Below, in pieces: positions 27,601 to 37,680 of a stretch of DNA of 42,810 nt (the first letter of the stretch is position 1; every line of letters begins with the position of its first letter). The notes beneath the pieces were generated by a model. That model ran no database searches and was not told where the DNA came from. It saw only the letters and a program-made list of their open reading frames with translations. Both the position numbers and the translations under genes were made by a program. The DNA lies in assembly GCA_015493505.1 (NCBI GenBank), contig WGDA01000055.1, forward strand, positions 1 through 42,810. The letters are read 5' to 3'. This DNA is from Pseudomonadota bacterium (GTDB taxonomy: Bacteria > Desulfobacterota > S145-22).

Positions 27601-29067
27601 TTAGCGGTCACCTTCTCTCGTCTTTTCGAGGGTCCTTACGGGCAGGCGGACATAAAAGGTTGCCCCTTTTCCTTTCTGGGACTCCACCCAGATATCCCCG
27701 TGATGTGTTTCAACGATTCTTTTGATGATACTCAGCCCGATACCGGTTCCTTCCACCTTTTCAGAAACCTCCCCCCGTTCGAACACCTCGAAAATTTTCT
27801 TGTGCAAGGAGGGATCGATGCCTACGCCATTATCCTCAACGGAAAAAACAACCGCCCCATCCTCCACTTTACAGTCGATCTTTACGACGGGGGAGGCCTG
27901 ATCCCGACTGTATTTAATCGCGTTGTCTATAAGGTTTGCCAGAATTTGGCGAAAACTTTCCTTGTGGAAAAGGATTTCAGGCAGATTTTTGCTCACAACG
28001 AATATCACCGGCTGGCCCCATTTAATCTTTAATTCCTCAATGATGGACTGAACCACCGCGTAGGTGTCGATGAATTCGAATTCGCCGCGCGCGTCTTTCT
28101 CCGTGCGCGCGTAGGCCAGCAAATCCACAATCATTCTCTCCGCGCGCCTTGAAATCTCCGTAATTCGTTCGAGTAGTTCCCGCCCCTTTTCATCCAGCCG
28201 TTCTCCCTGTTTCTTCATCAACAGCCGGCAAAATCCCTGGATGGCAATGATTGGCGATTTCAAATCGTGGGACACGGTGTACACGTAGGATTCGAGCTGG
28301 GCATTTTTTGAGAGCAACTCTTCTTCTATCTGTTTCTGACGCGTAAGATCGCGAAAGATGCCTTCATATCCCAAAATCTTTTTGTCCTCGTCATATACGG
28401 CAACGTTGGACATGGAGACGAAAAGCGGGGTGCGGTCTTTCTTTTTAAAGACCACCTCATAATCCTTGACATATCCCTTCTCGGCAATGATCTTTTGATA
28501 CTTCAGCCGGTCCTCCGGGTAGTAATAGAGATCGGTCAGGATATTCAGTTTCAGGACCTCATCTTTCGACGCGTAACCCAACATTTCGACCCCGGCGGGG
28601 TTGATGTCGAGGAATCGGCCTTCAACGGTGCTGGCGAAAATCGCGTCCTTGACGTTTTCAAAAAGGCGCTGGTATCGCTGCTCGATTCCCACAACCGGGT
28701 TCCCCGCCAGGTCTTCCTCCAGCCGGGTCATGTGCCAGAACCACTTGTTTCCAGCCCCTTTTGAGCGTGATATTGTCACCTCGTATCTGTTTCCATCCCT
28801 CGAAAGTTCAAAAAGACAGGCGGAAGGGGATTTGTTCCGAAGCCAACCGGAGATTCTTTCCGCGTCATCCGTTACCAGAATCTCATGAAGGCTAAAGGGG
28901 AAGTCTTCCTGCCGTGCCAGGATTAGAAGCGTCTGGTTCCCCTCGACAAACCGGGCTCCCTCCAGCAGGCCTTCCGCCTGTTCGCTGCCGCGACGTGTTT
29001 TCAGACACTCTGACGCCGGGATGGTTTCTGGTGGTTTTAAAAGCGTAAAACGTGATTTTTCAGGCAT
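27601..29067 (-). CDS. PAS-domain sensor histidine kinase
   Basis: PAS (YQRLFENVKDAIFASTVEGRFLDINPAGVEMLGY); HisKA YVYTVSHDLKSPIIAIQGF; HATPase VEDNGVGIDPSLHKKIFEVFERGEVSEKVEGTGIGLSII. MPEKSRF start preferred. Confidence 0.93.
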   Translation of the reverse strand: MPEKSRFTLLKPPETIPASECLKTRRGSEQAEGLLEGARFVEGNQTLLILARQEDFPFSLHEILVTDDAERISGWLRNKSPSACLFELSRDGNRYEVTISRSKGAGNKWFWHMTRLEEDLAGNPVVGIEQRYQRLFENVKDAIFASTVEGRFLDINPAGVEMLGYASKDEVLKLNILTDLYYYPEDRLKYQKIIAEKGYVKDYEVVFKKKDRTPLFVSMSNVAVYDEDKKILGYEGIFRDLTRQKQIEEELLSKNAQLESYVYTVSHDLKSPIIAIQGFCRLLMKKQGERLDEKGRELLERITEISRRAERMIVDLLAYARTEKDARGEFEFIDTYAVVQSIIEELKIKWGQPVIFVVSKNLPEILFHKESFRQILANLIDNAIKYSRDQASPVVKIDCKVEDGAVVFSVEDNGVGIDPSLHKKIFEVFERGEVSEKVEGTGIGLSIIKRIVETHHGDIWVESQKGKGATFYVRLPVRTLEKTREGDR

Positions 29068-29180
29068 GATCCCGGCTTTTCGTTCCTCTTGATATAAGTT
29101 CTTATTTTTCCTATCATAAAATATTACAGGTGATTTGACAACCGGCGGAGACATGGCGAAAAGACGGCCCGAAACGGATA

Positions 29181-29208
29181 TTGACAAAAAAGCTTAAATG
29201 CGTATATT
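29181..29208 (+). promoter_or_regulatory. Sigma70-like promoter
   Basis: TTGACA (29181-29186), 16-nt spacer, TATATT (29203-29208), upstream of the transglycosylase. Confidence 0.5.
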
Positions 29209-29245
29209 TAAAGAGAATTTGAGCGGGAAAAGGGATGGTACGCGT

Positions 29246-29860
29246 ATGCGCCTGGGAATTTTGATGAAGAAAATGGCCTTTTGGGCCGGAGGGGTGTTTT
29301 TTGCGTTCTTCCTGTTCCTTCCCGCAAAGCCTGTTCTCGCGGGAATCTATGTCATGGTTGACGCCAATGGGGTGTACCATTTTACGAACGTGCCCACCAG
29401 CCGCAAGTATCACATCTTCATCGGCAGTGGCACCTCCCGGCCATCAAGAGAGAGCTTGAAGGCATCCTCCACAAGCCCCTCCCGCTATGAATCCCTGATT
29501 CACCGATACGCGCGAAAGTATGGGGTAGACACGGCCCTTGTCAAGGCGATTATTCGCGCGGAGTCCCACTTCAATCCCTATGCGGTCTCTAAAAGGGGCG
29601 CGCGGGGACTGATGCAGTTGATGCCGGAAACGGCAAGAGACCTGGCCGTTCAAGATGTCTTCAATCCGGAGGAGAACATCCGCGCTGGCGTTCAGTATCT
29701 GAAGATGCTCCTTGAAAGATTCAAGGGGAATCTGCCGTTATCCCTGGCTGCTTATAACGCCGGGCCCAACCTCGTAGACCAGTATGGAAAAATTCCGCCC
29801 TACGGGGAAACCAGGAAATACGTCAAAAAAGTTTTGACTTATTACCGGCTGTATCGGTAG
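29246..29860 (+). CDS. Lytic transglycosylase (SLT domain) with N-terminal DUF4124-like segment
   Basis: YESLIHRYARKYGVDTALVKAIIRAESHFNPYAVSKRGARGLMQLMPETA...SLAAYNAGP. Confidence 0.93.
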   Translation: MRLGILMKKMAFWAGGVFFAFFLFLPAKPVLAGIYVMVDANGVYHFTNVPTSRKYHIFIGSGTSRPSRESLKASSTSPSRYESLIHRYARKYGVDTALVKAIIRAESHFNPYAVSKRGARGLMQLMPETARDLAVQDVFNPEENIRAGVQYLKMLLERFKGNLPLSLAAYNAGPNLVDQYGKIPPYGETRKYVKKVLTYYRLYR

Positions 29861-29864
29861 CGCC

Positions 29865-30443
29865 TTGAAAACGTATCCGCCCGAAAAACTCTGGAACCTG
29901 GCCAACCGGCTCACGATGATGCGTATCGCCGTGATCCCAATCATCGTGTGCCTGCTTTTTTTCAACGGCAAAACCCCCAGTTTCCTGGCCGCGCTGCTTT
30001 ATGTGCTGGCCTCCCTCACCGACATCGTGGATGGATATCTGGCGCGCAGGATGAAAATCGTCACACGCCTCGGCAGGTTCCTCGACCCGCTGGCCGACAA
30101 GCTCCTGATGACGTCAACCCTCATTATGCTGATAGGGCTTCACCGCGTTCCCGCCTGGATCGTCGTCATCATCATCGGCAGGGAGATCGCGGTGACTGGC
30201 CTCAGGGGGATCGCCGCCACGGAAGAGATCATCATTTCCGCCAGCAGGCTTGGGAAATACAAAACCCTGAGCCAAACCATCGCGATTGTTTTTCTCGTCC
30301 TCAACTACTCGTACTTTTCCCTGCAGGTCAGGGAAATCGGCCTGGTGTTTCTGTGGATCGCCCTGTTCATGACTATCTGGTCCGGCGCGGACTATTTTGT
30401 CCGTTTTTTCAGGATGGCGCGGTACACCGCCCCTGACGAATAA
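29865..30443 (+). CDS. pgsA: CDP-diacylglycerol--glycerol-3-phosphate 3-phosphatidyltransferase
   Basis: CDP-alcohol phosphotransferase motif DIVDGYLARRMKIVTRLGRFLDPLADKLL; NLANRLTMMRI. Confidence 0.92.
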   Translation: MKTYPPEKLWNLANRLTMMRIAVIPIIVCLLFFNGKTPSFLAALLYVLASLTDIVDGYLARRMKIVTRLGRFLDPLADKLLMTSTLIMLIGLHRVPAWIVVIIIGREIAVTGLRGIAATEEIIISASRLGKYKTLSQTIAIVFLVLNYSYFSLQVREIGLVFLWIALFMTIWSGADYFVRFFRMARYTAPDE

Positions 30444-30444
30444 A

Positions 30445-31773
30445 ATGACGGCACCTATTTCCCCTCTGATCGATGCCCCTCTCGCGGAGCGAATGCGTCC
30501 CCGTTCACTATCGGAGATTGTGGGTCAGAGGCACCTGCTCGCACCAGATGCCCCGCTGATGAAGCAGATTTTAAGTGGCCAGCCGTTTTCCATGATTCTC
30601 TGGGGCCCTCCCGGCAGCGGGAAAACCACCCTGGCTCATATCATTGCGAAACAGCTTCACACCCATTTTATCACCCTCAGCGCCGTCTTTTCCGGTGTCA
30701 AGGAGATTCGAAGCGCCGCTGCCGAGGCCAGGAAGGTCCTCGAGGAAGAGAGGTGCAAAACAATCCTGTTCGTGGACGAGATTCACCGATTCTCCAAATC
30801 CCAGCAGGATGCCTTTCTCCCCTATGTGGAAGATGGCACGATAACTTTGATTGGCGCCACAACGGAGAACCCGTCTTTTGAGATTATCGCCCCCCTGAGG
30901 TCCCGCGCCCGCGTCATCGTTCTGAACCCGCTCACACCCGAAGAGATTCAGATCCTGTTGAACCGGTCGCTGACCGACACGGAACGGGGCATGGCCTCTT
31001 ATCACCCGGTTGTCGAAGAGGCGCTGCTGACCCACGTCAGTGAAATCTGCGACGGTGACGCGCGCGTCGCCCTGAACCTTCTGGAGGGCCTGATCCTGTC
31101 GACGCCGCCCAACGCCTCGGGGGAACGCGTCGTCGACACGCAGGCGGCACGTGAGGCCATTCGCCGTGAATCCCTGCTGTACGACAAGGCGGGGGAGGAG
31201 CACTATAACCTGATTTCTGCCCTTCACAAAAGCCTTCGCGGGAGCGATCCGGACGCCGCCCTCTACTGGCTGACCCGGATGCTCTCCGCAGGGGAAGACC
31301 CCCTGTACGTCGCCCGCCGAATGATCCGGTTCGCGACCGAGGATATCGGGAACGCGGATCCCATGGCCCTGCTCATCGCCAACCAGGCCATGGAGGCATA
31401 TCGGTTTCTCGGGTCACCCGAGGGAGAGCTGGCACTCGCCCAGGCGGCCATTTACCTGGCGTGCGCCCCGAAAAGTAACGCGGTTTACAGGGCCTACGGT
31501 CTGGCAAGGGAAGAGATTGCAAGGACAGGCGCGCGACCCGTTCCGTTTCACCTGCGAAACGCTCCCACACGGCTGATGAAGGCCCTGGGATACGGGAAAG
31601 ATTATCTCTACCCGCACAACGATCCGGATGGTGTGGTCGGTCAGACATACCTTCCGGACGGTCTGAAAAACCACAGTTTCTACCAGCCCAAGTCCTCTGG
31701 CTATGAAAAAAAGATTCGCGAACGGCTCTCGTACTGGGCGGCCCTGAAGGCGAAGAAGAGAAAAAAGGGGTAA
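30445..31773 (+). CDS. rarA: Replication-associated recombination protein A (AAA+ ATPase)
   Basis: LAERMRPRSLSEIVGQRHLL; GPPGSGKTTLA; FVDEIHRFSKSQQDAFLPYVEDGTITLIGATTENPSFE. Confidence 0.95.
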   Translation: MTAPISPLIDAPLAERMRPRSLSEIVGQRHLLAPDAPLMKQILSGQPFSMILWGPPGSGKTTLAHIIAKQLHTHFITLSAVFSGVKEIRSAAAEARKVLEEERCKTILFVDEIHRFSKSQQDAFLPYVEDGTITLIGATTENPSFEIIAPLRSRARVIVLNPLTPEEIQILLNRSLTDTERGMASYHPVVEEALLTHVSEICDGDARVALNLLEGLILSTPPNASGERVVDTQAAREAIRRESLLYDKAGEEHYNLISALHKSLRGSDPDAALYWLTRMLSAGEDPLYVARRMIRFATEDIGNADPMALLIANQAMEAYRFLGSPEGELALAQAAIYLACAPKSNAVYRAYGLAREEIARTGARPVPFHLRNAPTRLMKALGYGKDYLYPHNDPDGVVGQTYLPDGLKNHSFYQPKSSGYEKKIRERLSYWAALKAKKRKKG

Positions 31774-31777
31774 GGTA

Positions 31778-32293
31778 TCAACGGGTGACGTAGCGATTCC
31801 ACAGGAAAAACAGAAGGGCCTTGCGTGCGACCCGAATCGTGACCACGGTTCCAGGGGGGAAAATGGTTCCCAGGTCCTTCCGTCGGTTTTTCCCCAGCCA
31901 CAAAACCCGCTTCTTCTCCGGCGTCACAACGATGTGGACAGCGGGAACCGGCCTGACATGTTCGCGCACAATGAGCGCATCGCCCTGACGGGAGACATCC
32001 TTGGGGTCAAACAGCTTTACCAGGCGTGGGGACGGGTGCAGGTATATCGCCTCGAGAAAACGGATTTTGTCGTCCTTTCCGATGAAAAACTTCCGAATCT
32101 CCGAACGGTTTCCCCTGGTATCCTGATAAAAGATTTTAAAGGTCCGGCTCGATGGCAATGCCAGATACAGGGCGTGCTGGTGCCTGGGGTCCGAAAGCTC
32201 CAGACGGGGAATCGGCCAGTACGCCGCCCAGCCAATCAAAACCGCCAGAAGAATTGCCCACACCCTTTTCCTGGAATACCACGCGCGCGTCAT
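31778..32293 (-). CDS. Hypothetical membrane-anchored protein
   Basis: N-terminal hydrophobic helix VWAILLAVLIGWAAYWPI, then a soluble domain; no family recognised. Confidence 0.65.
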   Translation of the reverse strand: MTRAWYSRKRVWAILLAVLIGWAAYWPIPRLELSDPRHQHALYLALPSSRTFKIFYQDTRGNRSEIRKFFIGKDDKIRFLEAIYLHPSPRLVKLFDPKDVSRQGDALIVREHVRPVPAVHIVVTPEKKRVLWLGKNRRKDLGTIFPPGTVVTIRVARKALLFFLWNRYVTR

Positions 32294-32364
32294 CGCCTGC
32301 CCACTCCTTGCCCCGATTTGTCCCTCATGGTAGCATAACCGCACGAAAAATTAAGGGACGCCCG

Positions 32365-32769
32365 ATGATTAAAACGGAATACGAGAAAATTGAACCATAC
32401 ACCACCAAAGACGGTTCCACCATTCGGGAACTGCTGCACCCCTCCAAACATGGGGCGGAGCTTCGCATGAGCCTCGCGGAGGCCCGGGTTTCCCCGGGAA
32501 AAGAAACCACCCTGCACCGCCACCCTCACTTTCAGGAGATTTACCATTTCCTTGAAGGTGAGGGGGAAATGTGCCTCGGGAACGCACGTTTTCATGTCGC
32601 CACGGGGGATTCTGTCTTCATTCCGGCTGGATCCCCGCACAATGTCAGGAACACCGCCGCCATCCCCCTCCGGTTTCTCTGCTGCTGTTCCCCACCCTAC
32701 ACGCACGACGGGACCGAACTCATTGAACCTATGCAAAAGGATTCCCATGGCATTCACAACCTATCATGA
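32365..32769 (+). CDS. Cupin domain protein
   Basis: TTLHRHPHFQEIYHFLEGEGEMCLGNARFHVATGDSVFIPAGSPHNVRN. Confidence 0.92.
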   Translation: MIKTEYEKIEPYTTKDGSTIRELLHPSKHGAELRMSLAEARVSPGKETTLHRHPHFQEIYHFLEGEGEMCLGNARFHVATGDSVFIPAGSPHNVRNTAAIPLRFLCCCSPPYTHDGTELIEPMQKDSHGIHNLS

Positions 32770-34063
32770 CTTCGAAACCTATCTGAAACATCTCGAAAAG
32801 TTCGGGATGGTCTTCGGCCTTGATAACATCCGGGCCCTGCTGGCAAGCCTTGGCAATCCCCACACCCGGTTCAAATCCATTCATATCGCCGGAAGCAACG
32901 GGAAAGGATCTACCGCCGCCATGATCCAACAGGCACTGACCGATTCGGGCCTGCGCTGCGGTCTGTACACCTCTCCCCATCTACAACGGTTCTCTGAGCG
33001 ATTCAAGATCGACGGGGAGGAAATTTCTCCGGAAGCGATTCTCAGACACGCCGGCTGCCTGAAAGACCGGATCGAACAGGAAGGAATCCCCGAGGGGTTC
33101 ACGTACTTCGACTTTACCACCGCCATGGCCTTTGACTATTTCGCGGAAAGTGGCGTGGATATCGCCGTGGTAGAAACCGGCCTGGGCGGCCGCCTGGACT
33201 CAACCAACGTGTTGAAACCCCTGGTGTCCGTCATCATGCCCGTCAGCCTGGAGCACACCCAGATTTTGGGAGACACCCTTGAAAAAATCGCCTGGGAAAA
33301 GGCGGGTATCATCAAGCCGCGTGTCCCCGTGATCATTGGCAAACAACCCCCCGAAGCCCTGAAAGTCCTTCTTGGGGAAGCCCGTGAAAAACAGGCTCCC
33401 GCGCGTGTCTTTGGTAAAGATTTTACCTGCACCATTCGGGGAAAAGTGTTTGACTACCATCAGGGGGCGCTGGATCTCCATGGCCTGACCCTCTCACTGT
33501 TGGGGCCCCATCAAAGAGAAAACGCGGCTACCGCCATCTGCGTGTTGCATACCCTGGAAGAGATGGGAGTCCCTGTCAGCATGGATGCCCTGCCTGAAAG
33601 CCTTCAACGGGTTTTCTGGCCCGGTAGGGGCGAGATTTTTCATCACGTGGCCGACCCCACCCAGCGCCTCATGCTGGATGGCGCCCACAACCCAGAGGGA
33701 GCGGAGATCCTTGTTCAAACACTGAATACCCTCGAGTACAACCGGCTGCACATCATGATCGGCATCCTCTCGGACAAAGACATCGAGGCAATTGCCCGGA
33801 AGCTTCTCTCCCTGGCAGATCACGTCATCGCCGTGACCCCTCACAACGAGCGGGCTCCGGAGATGGCTGCCTTCGTCCGTCTCATTCGGCCCTACCTCGA
33901 GGAAGATGCCCGCTTCGAAACGGCCGGCTCCATCGCTGAAGGGATACCGCTGGCCGTTCGGGACATGCGGTATGGTGACCTTTTTGTCATTACCGGTTCC
34001 CTTTACACCGTCGGGGAGGCGAGAGGGCTCATTGAAAAGGACAGACAATGGCAAAAACTGTAG
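32747..34063 (+). CDS. folC: Folylpolyglutamate synthase/dihydrofolate synthase
   Basis: FKSIHIAGSNGKGSTAAMIQQAL; TSPHLQRFSERFKIDGEEIS; ETGLGGRLDSTNV; LDGAHNPEGA. Confidence 0.95.
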   Translation: MAFTTYHDFETYLKHLEKFGMVFGLDNIRALLASLGNPHTRFKSIHIAGSNGKGSTAAMIQQALTDSGLRCGLYTSPHLQRFSERFKIDGEEISPEAILRHAGCLKDRIEQEGIPEGFTYFDFTTAMAFDYFAESGVDIAVVETGLGGRLDSTNVLKPLVSVIMPVSLEHTQILGDTLEKIAWEKAGIIKPRVPVIIGKQPPEALKVLLGEAREKQAPARVFGKDFTCTIRGKVFDYHQGALDLHGLTLSLLGPHQRENAATAICVLHTLEEMGVPVSMDALPESLQRVFWPGRGEIFHHVADPTQRLMLDGAHNPEGAEILVQTLNTLEYNRLHIMIGILSDKDIEAIARKLLSLADHVIAVTPHNERAPEMAAFVRLIRPYLEEDARFETAGSIAEGIPLAVRDMRYGDLFVITGSLYTVGEARGLIEKDRQWQKL

Positions 34064-34515
34064 ATCCGCCTCTCCCCTTCAGGTTCGATGAGACAAAATC
34101 GCCAGCGGCCCCAATCCGGCTTTATACGGACGGGGCCTCCCGGGGAAACCCCGGGCTGGCGGGAATCGGCGTCTTTATCCAGTTGGGAGACGGTTCCACC
34201 ATCGAAGGAAAAAAATTTCTCGGGCAGGCGACCAACAACACCGCGGAATACGAAGCCCTGATCTTCGGCCTCACGCTTCTGAGGGAAAAAGGCCTCATGC
34301 ATCCCTTAAAAATTTACTCGGACTCACAGCTCATGGTCCGCCAGTTGACGGGGAGGTACAAAATCAAACAGCCCCATCTCAAAAAGCTGGCGGAGAGGGT
34401 TTCCGGCCTGTTGAAATCGTTCCCCGCCCATGAGATAATACATATTCCAAGAGAATCTAATCGCCGCGCCGACCAATTGGCCAACGAGGCGATAGACGAA
34501 CGGCAACCTAAGTAA
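34048..34515 (+). CDS. Ribonuclease HI family protein
   Basis: LYTDGASRGNPGLAGIGVFI; NNTAEYEALIFGL; IYSDSQLMVRQLTG; ESNRRADQLANEAID. Confidence 0.93.
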   Translation: MAKTVDPPLPFRFDETKSPAAPIRLYTDGASRGNPGLAGIGVFIQLGDGSTIEGKKFLGQATNNTAEYEALIFGLTLLREKGLMHPLKIYSDSQLMVRQLTGRYKIKQPHLKKLAERVSGLLKSFPAHEIIHIPRESNRRADQLANEAIDERQPK

Positions 34516-34891
34516 AGGAGTGGATCAGGTGATCGCCGGCAGGAGCAACCTGTCGGAGGAAAGTCCGAACTCCAGAGGGCAGGGTGCTGGGTAACACCCA
34601 GTGGGGGTGACCCTAAGGAAAGTGCCACAGAAACCATACCGCCAGGCGTTCAGCCGAGTTCTCGGTTGAGTGCCTGGTAAGGGTGAAATGGTGAGGTAAG
34701 AGCTCACCGGTGGGCCGGGTGACCGGTTCATCGGGCAAACCCCACCCGGAGCAAGACCAAATAGGAGGGTTGCGTGGCCCGCGCAGAATCCCTCGGGTAG
34801 GTCGCTTGAGGAAGCCGGTAACGGTTTTCCCCAGATGGATGATTACCACCCTGATGAAGGGAACAGAATTCGGCTTATGATCCACTCCTTT
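34514..34891 (+). ncRNA. rnpB: RNase P RNA, class A
   Basis: Conserved GAGGAAAGTCCGAACTCC, ACAGAAACCATACCGCC, GCAAGACCAAATAGG, ACAGAATTCGGCTTAT; perfect 14-bp P1 helix AAAGGAGTGGATCA / TGATCCACTCCTTT. Confidence 0.97.
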
Positions 34892-35026
34892 TCAAAGAGA
34901 CAAAATCGTCTCACTGAGACGTTGAAAGATTCCCCAAGGGCATGAAGGATTATTGATCGTCACCTAATTTAGAAATTTTATTAATAATATTATATAGTTA
35001 AAAGCTAATATCTCGTGGTGTGTTTG

Positions 35027-35042
35027 TGGCACGCATATTGCA
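35027..35042 (+). promoter_or_regulatory. Sigma-54 (-24/-12) promoter
   Basis: TGGCACGcataTTGCA with GG-N10-GC spacing, 35 nt upstream of the lpxC ATG. Confidence 0.7.
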
Positions 35043-35076
35043 TAACACTGTGTGTCTAAAACTGAAAAGGAAAAAT

Positions 35077-35973
35077 ATGACGGAACAGAAAACAATCAAA
35101 AATGATTTCTACCTGGAAGGCGTAGGGCTTCATTCCGGAAAGAACGTCCGGATTCATTTCGTGCCTCGCGGAGAGGGAGAGGGTATCATCTTTCAGCGAG
35201 TCGACAAGCAGGCCCTGCCTATCCTGACCAATATAGAGGCTATCTCGGAAGCGAATTTCGCGACCATCATTGGAACCAACGGAACGAGCATTTCCACGAC
35301 AGAGCATTTACTGGCAGCCATTGTAGGATTGGGGATTGACAACCTTCTGATTGAGGTGGATGGACCGGAAATTCCCATCATGGATGGAAGCTCACAGGTA
35401 TTCGTGGAGGCCCTGACGGACGCGGGGATCCAACCCCTAAATTCGGAAAAATCCTATGTGGAAGTTTCAAAGCCTCTCAGTGTCAAGGTAGAGGACCGGT
35501 GGATCACGCTCTATCCCTATGACGGCCTCAAGGTTACCTTTACGATCGACTATCCTCACCCCCTCATCGGAAGACAGCGCCTGAGCGTCGAAATTAACCC
35601 CGAAAGTTTCAGGAAAGAGATCGCGTTCGCGCGGACATTCGGCTTCAAAAAGGACCTGGCCAACTTTTACGCCATGGGCCTCGCGCAGGGAGGAACTCTG
35701 AAAAACGCCGTGGTGCTGGATGAAACCCACGTCATCAATCCGGAAGGGTTGCGGGCACGGGATGAATTCGTCCGCCACAAGATTTTAGACCTTTTGGGAG
35801 ACATCGCCCTGCTGGGGCACCCCCTCCGCGGGCACATTGTGGCATATAAATCGGGGCACGCCCTGCACCACAAGATGGTTCACGCCCTCATGGAACGAAA
35901 ATCAGGATGGTCCTACCGTCCCGCCCACGACTTGTATCGCCCCGCACTGAGAAGGCCCTCTTTCGCGGTGTAA
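35077..35973 (+). CDS. lpxC: UDP-3-O-acyl-N-acetylglucosamine deacetylase
   Basis: FYLEGVGLHSGKNVRIHFVP; STTEHLLAAIVGLGIDNLLIEVDGPEIPIMDGSSQVFVEAL; ARTFGF; DEFVRHKILDLLGD. Confidence 0.96.
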   Translation: MTEQKTIKNDFYLEGVGLHSGKNVRIHFVPRGEGEGIIFQRVDKQALPILTNIEAISEANFATIIGTNGTSISTTEHLLAAIVGLGIDNLLIEVDGPEIPIMDGSSQVFVEALTDAGIQPLNSEKSYVEVSKPLSVKVEDRWITLYPYDGLKVTFTIDYPHPLIGRQRLSVEINPESFRKEIAFARTFGFKKDLANFYAMGLAQGGTLKNAVVLDETHVINPEGLRARDEFVRHKILDLLGDIALLGHPLRGHIVAYKSGHALHHKMVHALMERKSGWSYRPAHDLYRPALRRPSFAV

Positions 35974-36029
35974 TTCCCATACAGATTTCGTTCAATCTGA
36001 ATTTTAATGAGATATAGTCTGAGAAGTAA

Positions 36030-37664
36030 TCACTCTGCCTGAACCTTCTTCCTTTCCTGGGTTCGCATTTCGCGTCGCAGCAGTTTTCCCACCTTTGATT
36101 TGGGTAGGGAATCCCTGAATTCGATATACTGGGGTACCTTATAGGGGGCCAGGCGCTCCCGGCACCAGCGTGTCAGTTCGTACCCGGTAATCCCTTTCAC
36201 ATCTTCTTTCAGCACCACGAAGGCCTTGATCCTTTCTCCTACCTTCTTGTCCGGGACACCGACGACACAGGTTCCGATCACAGCAGGATGCTCCTGTAAA
36301 ACCGCCTCTACCTCTGACGCCGAAACCCGATAACCTTTATGTTTGATGACGTCTACTGTTCTGTCCACGAAGTAGAGATATCCGTTTTCGTCCTGAGAGA
36401 TGACGTCTCCCGTCCGGTACCACAGCTTGCCATCCAGCGTTACAAAAGATGCCTTCGTTTCCTCAGGCTTGTTCCAGTAGGCAGTTACCATGGGATCGGA
36501 ATGGACAAGGAGTTCACCCGGCGTTCCCGTAGGAACCGGCTGCAATGTATCCGGATCCACAATCTTGATCTCCTTGATAGGCAGAACCTTTCCGATCGTT
36601 CTTGGCGGATTTTTCTCGGTAACCGGACTCAGGCTGACCCCGCCACACGTCTCCGTGGCCCCGTAGCCCTGATAGATGGGGATCCCAAAACGGGTCTCCC
36701 ATCTGCGTGCCACCTCTTCCGGAAGAAGGTCTCCTCCGCTGAAGCAGTAAACAAGTGAACGGAGATCATAAAAGTCAAGCCGATCGTGTTCAAGAATCAT
36801 CCGATAGAGAGCCGGAACGCCGAAAAGGGTCTTGGCATGAAACCGCTGAATCGCATCCATCATCGCGTCCAGATTCACCCGAGGAAGCAGAATGATGGTA
36901 TCTCCCGAAACACATAGGGGACCCAGACCGACCATTTGCCCGAGGATATGAAACAATGGCCCCCCCTGGATCACGATATCTTCCCCCCATGGGATCAGAG
37001 GCTCACCCGTCTTCCGTTGCTGGACGGCACTCTTCAGGAACAGGGCATGGCTGATGGGGACCCCCTTTGGGTTCTTGGTCGTCCCGCCCGTGTAGAGCAT
37101 CTCCGCCATATCATTTGGGGCGATATCAGCCTTCGGCGCGGGCGATATTCCCTTCTTCAAAAGCTCCGTAAAAGGGAAAACAATCTCAGAATGCTCGATC
37201 TTCCCTCGCGGTACCCGGTCGAAGGCCCACCCCATGAATCGTTTCCAGGTCGGCAGAAGATCCGCCAGGTTGGTGGGAATGATCCGTTTGATGCCTGTCG
37301 TCTCCAGGGCCTGCTTGACATACCCGAAATTCACGTCGGTACAGACAATACTGTCGGCGCCGCTGTCTCCCGCCATATAACGGAGATCATAAGCGGTGTA
37401 AATGGGGGCAATGGGGATGGGAACGGCTCCAAGGCGCTGAAGTGCCATCCAGGCGATGATCCACTGGGGGGTGTTGGGAAGATAAAGCATCATTTTGTGA
37501 CCTTTTCTGACCCCGAGAGCGTAGAGAGAAGCTGCGAACCGTTCAACCATATTCAGGACCTTATCGTAGGAAAACAAGGTTCCAATATAGACAAATGCTG
37601 TCTTGTTCCGTTTTTGCCGGGCAATCTGTTCAAAGGAAGAAAAAATTGTATCTTTTGGCTCCAT
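36030..37664 (-). CDS. Long-chain fatty acid--CoA ligase-like AMP-dependent synthetase
   Basis: EMLYTGGTTKNPKGVPISHA; GYGATETCGG; GKLWYRTGDVISQDENGYLYFVDRTVDVIKHKGYRVSASEVEAVL. Confidence 0.93.
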   Translation of the reverse strand: MEPKDTIFSSFEQIARQKRNKTAFVYIGTLFSYDKVLNMVERFAASLYALGVRKGHKMMLYLPNTPQWIIAWMALQRLGAVPIPIAPIYTAYDLRYMAGDSGADSIVCTDVNFGYVKQALETTGIKRIIPTNLADLLPTWKRFMGWAFDRVPRGKIEHSEIVFPFTELLKKGISPAPKADIAPNDMAEMLYTGGTTKNPKGVPISHALFLKSAVQQRKTGEPLIPWGEDIVIQGGPLFHILGQMVGLGPLCVSGDTIILLPRVNLDAMMDAIQRFHAKTLFGVPALYRMILEHDRLDFYDLRSLVYCFSGGDLLPEEVARRWETRFGIPIYQGYGATETCGGVSLSPVTEKNPPRTIGKVLPIKEIKIVDPDTLQPVPTGTPGELLVHSDPMVTAYWNKPEETKASFVTLDGKLWYRTGDVISQDENGYLYFVDRTVDVIKHKGYRVSASEVEAVLQEHPAVIGTCVVGVPDKKVGERIKAFVVLKEDVKGITGYELTRWCRERLAPYKVPQYIEFRDSLPKSKVGKLLRREMRTQERKKVQAE

Positions 37665-37680
37665 CCCTGTTCCCACTTTT

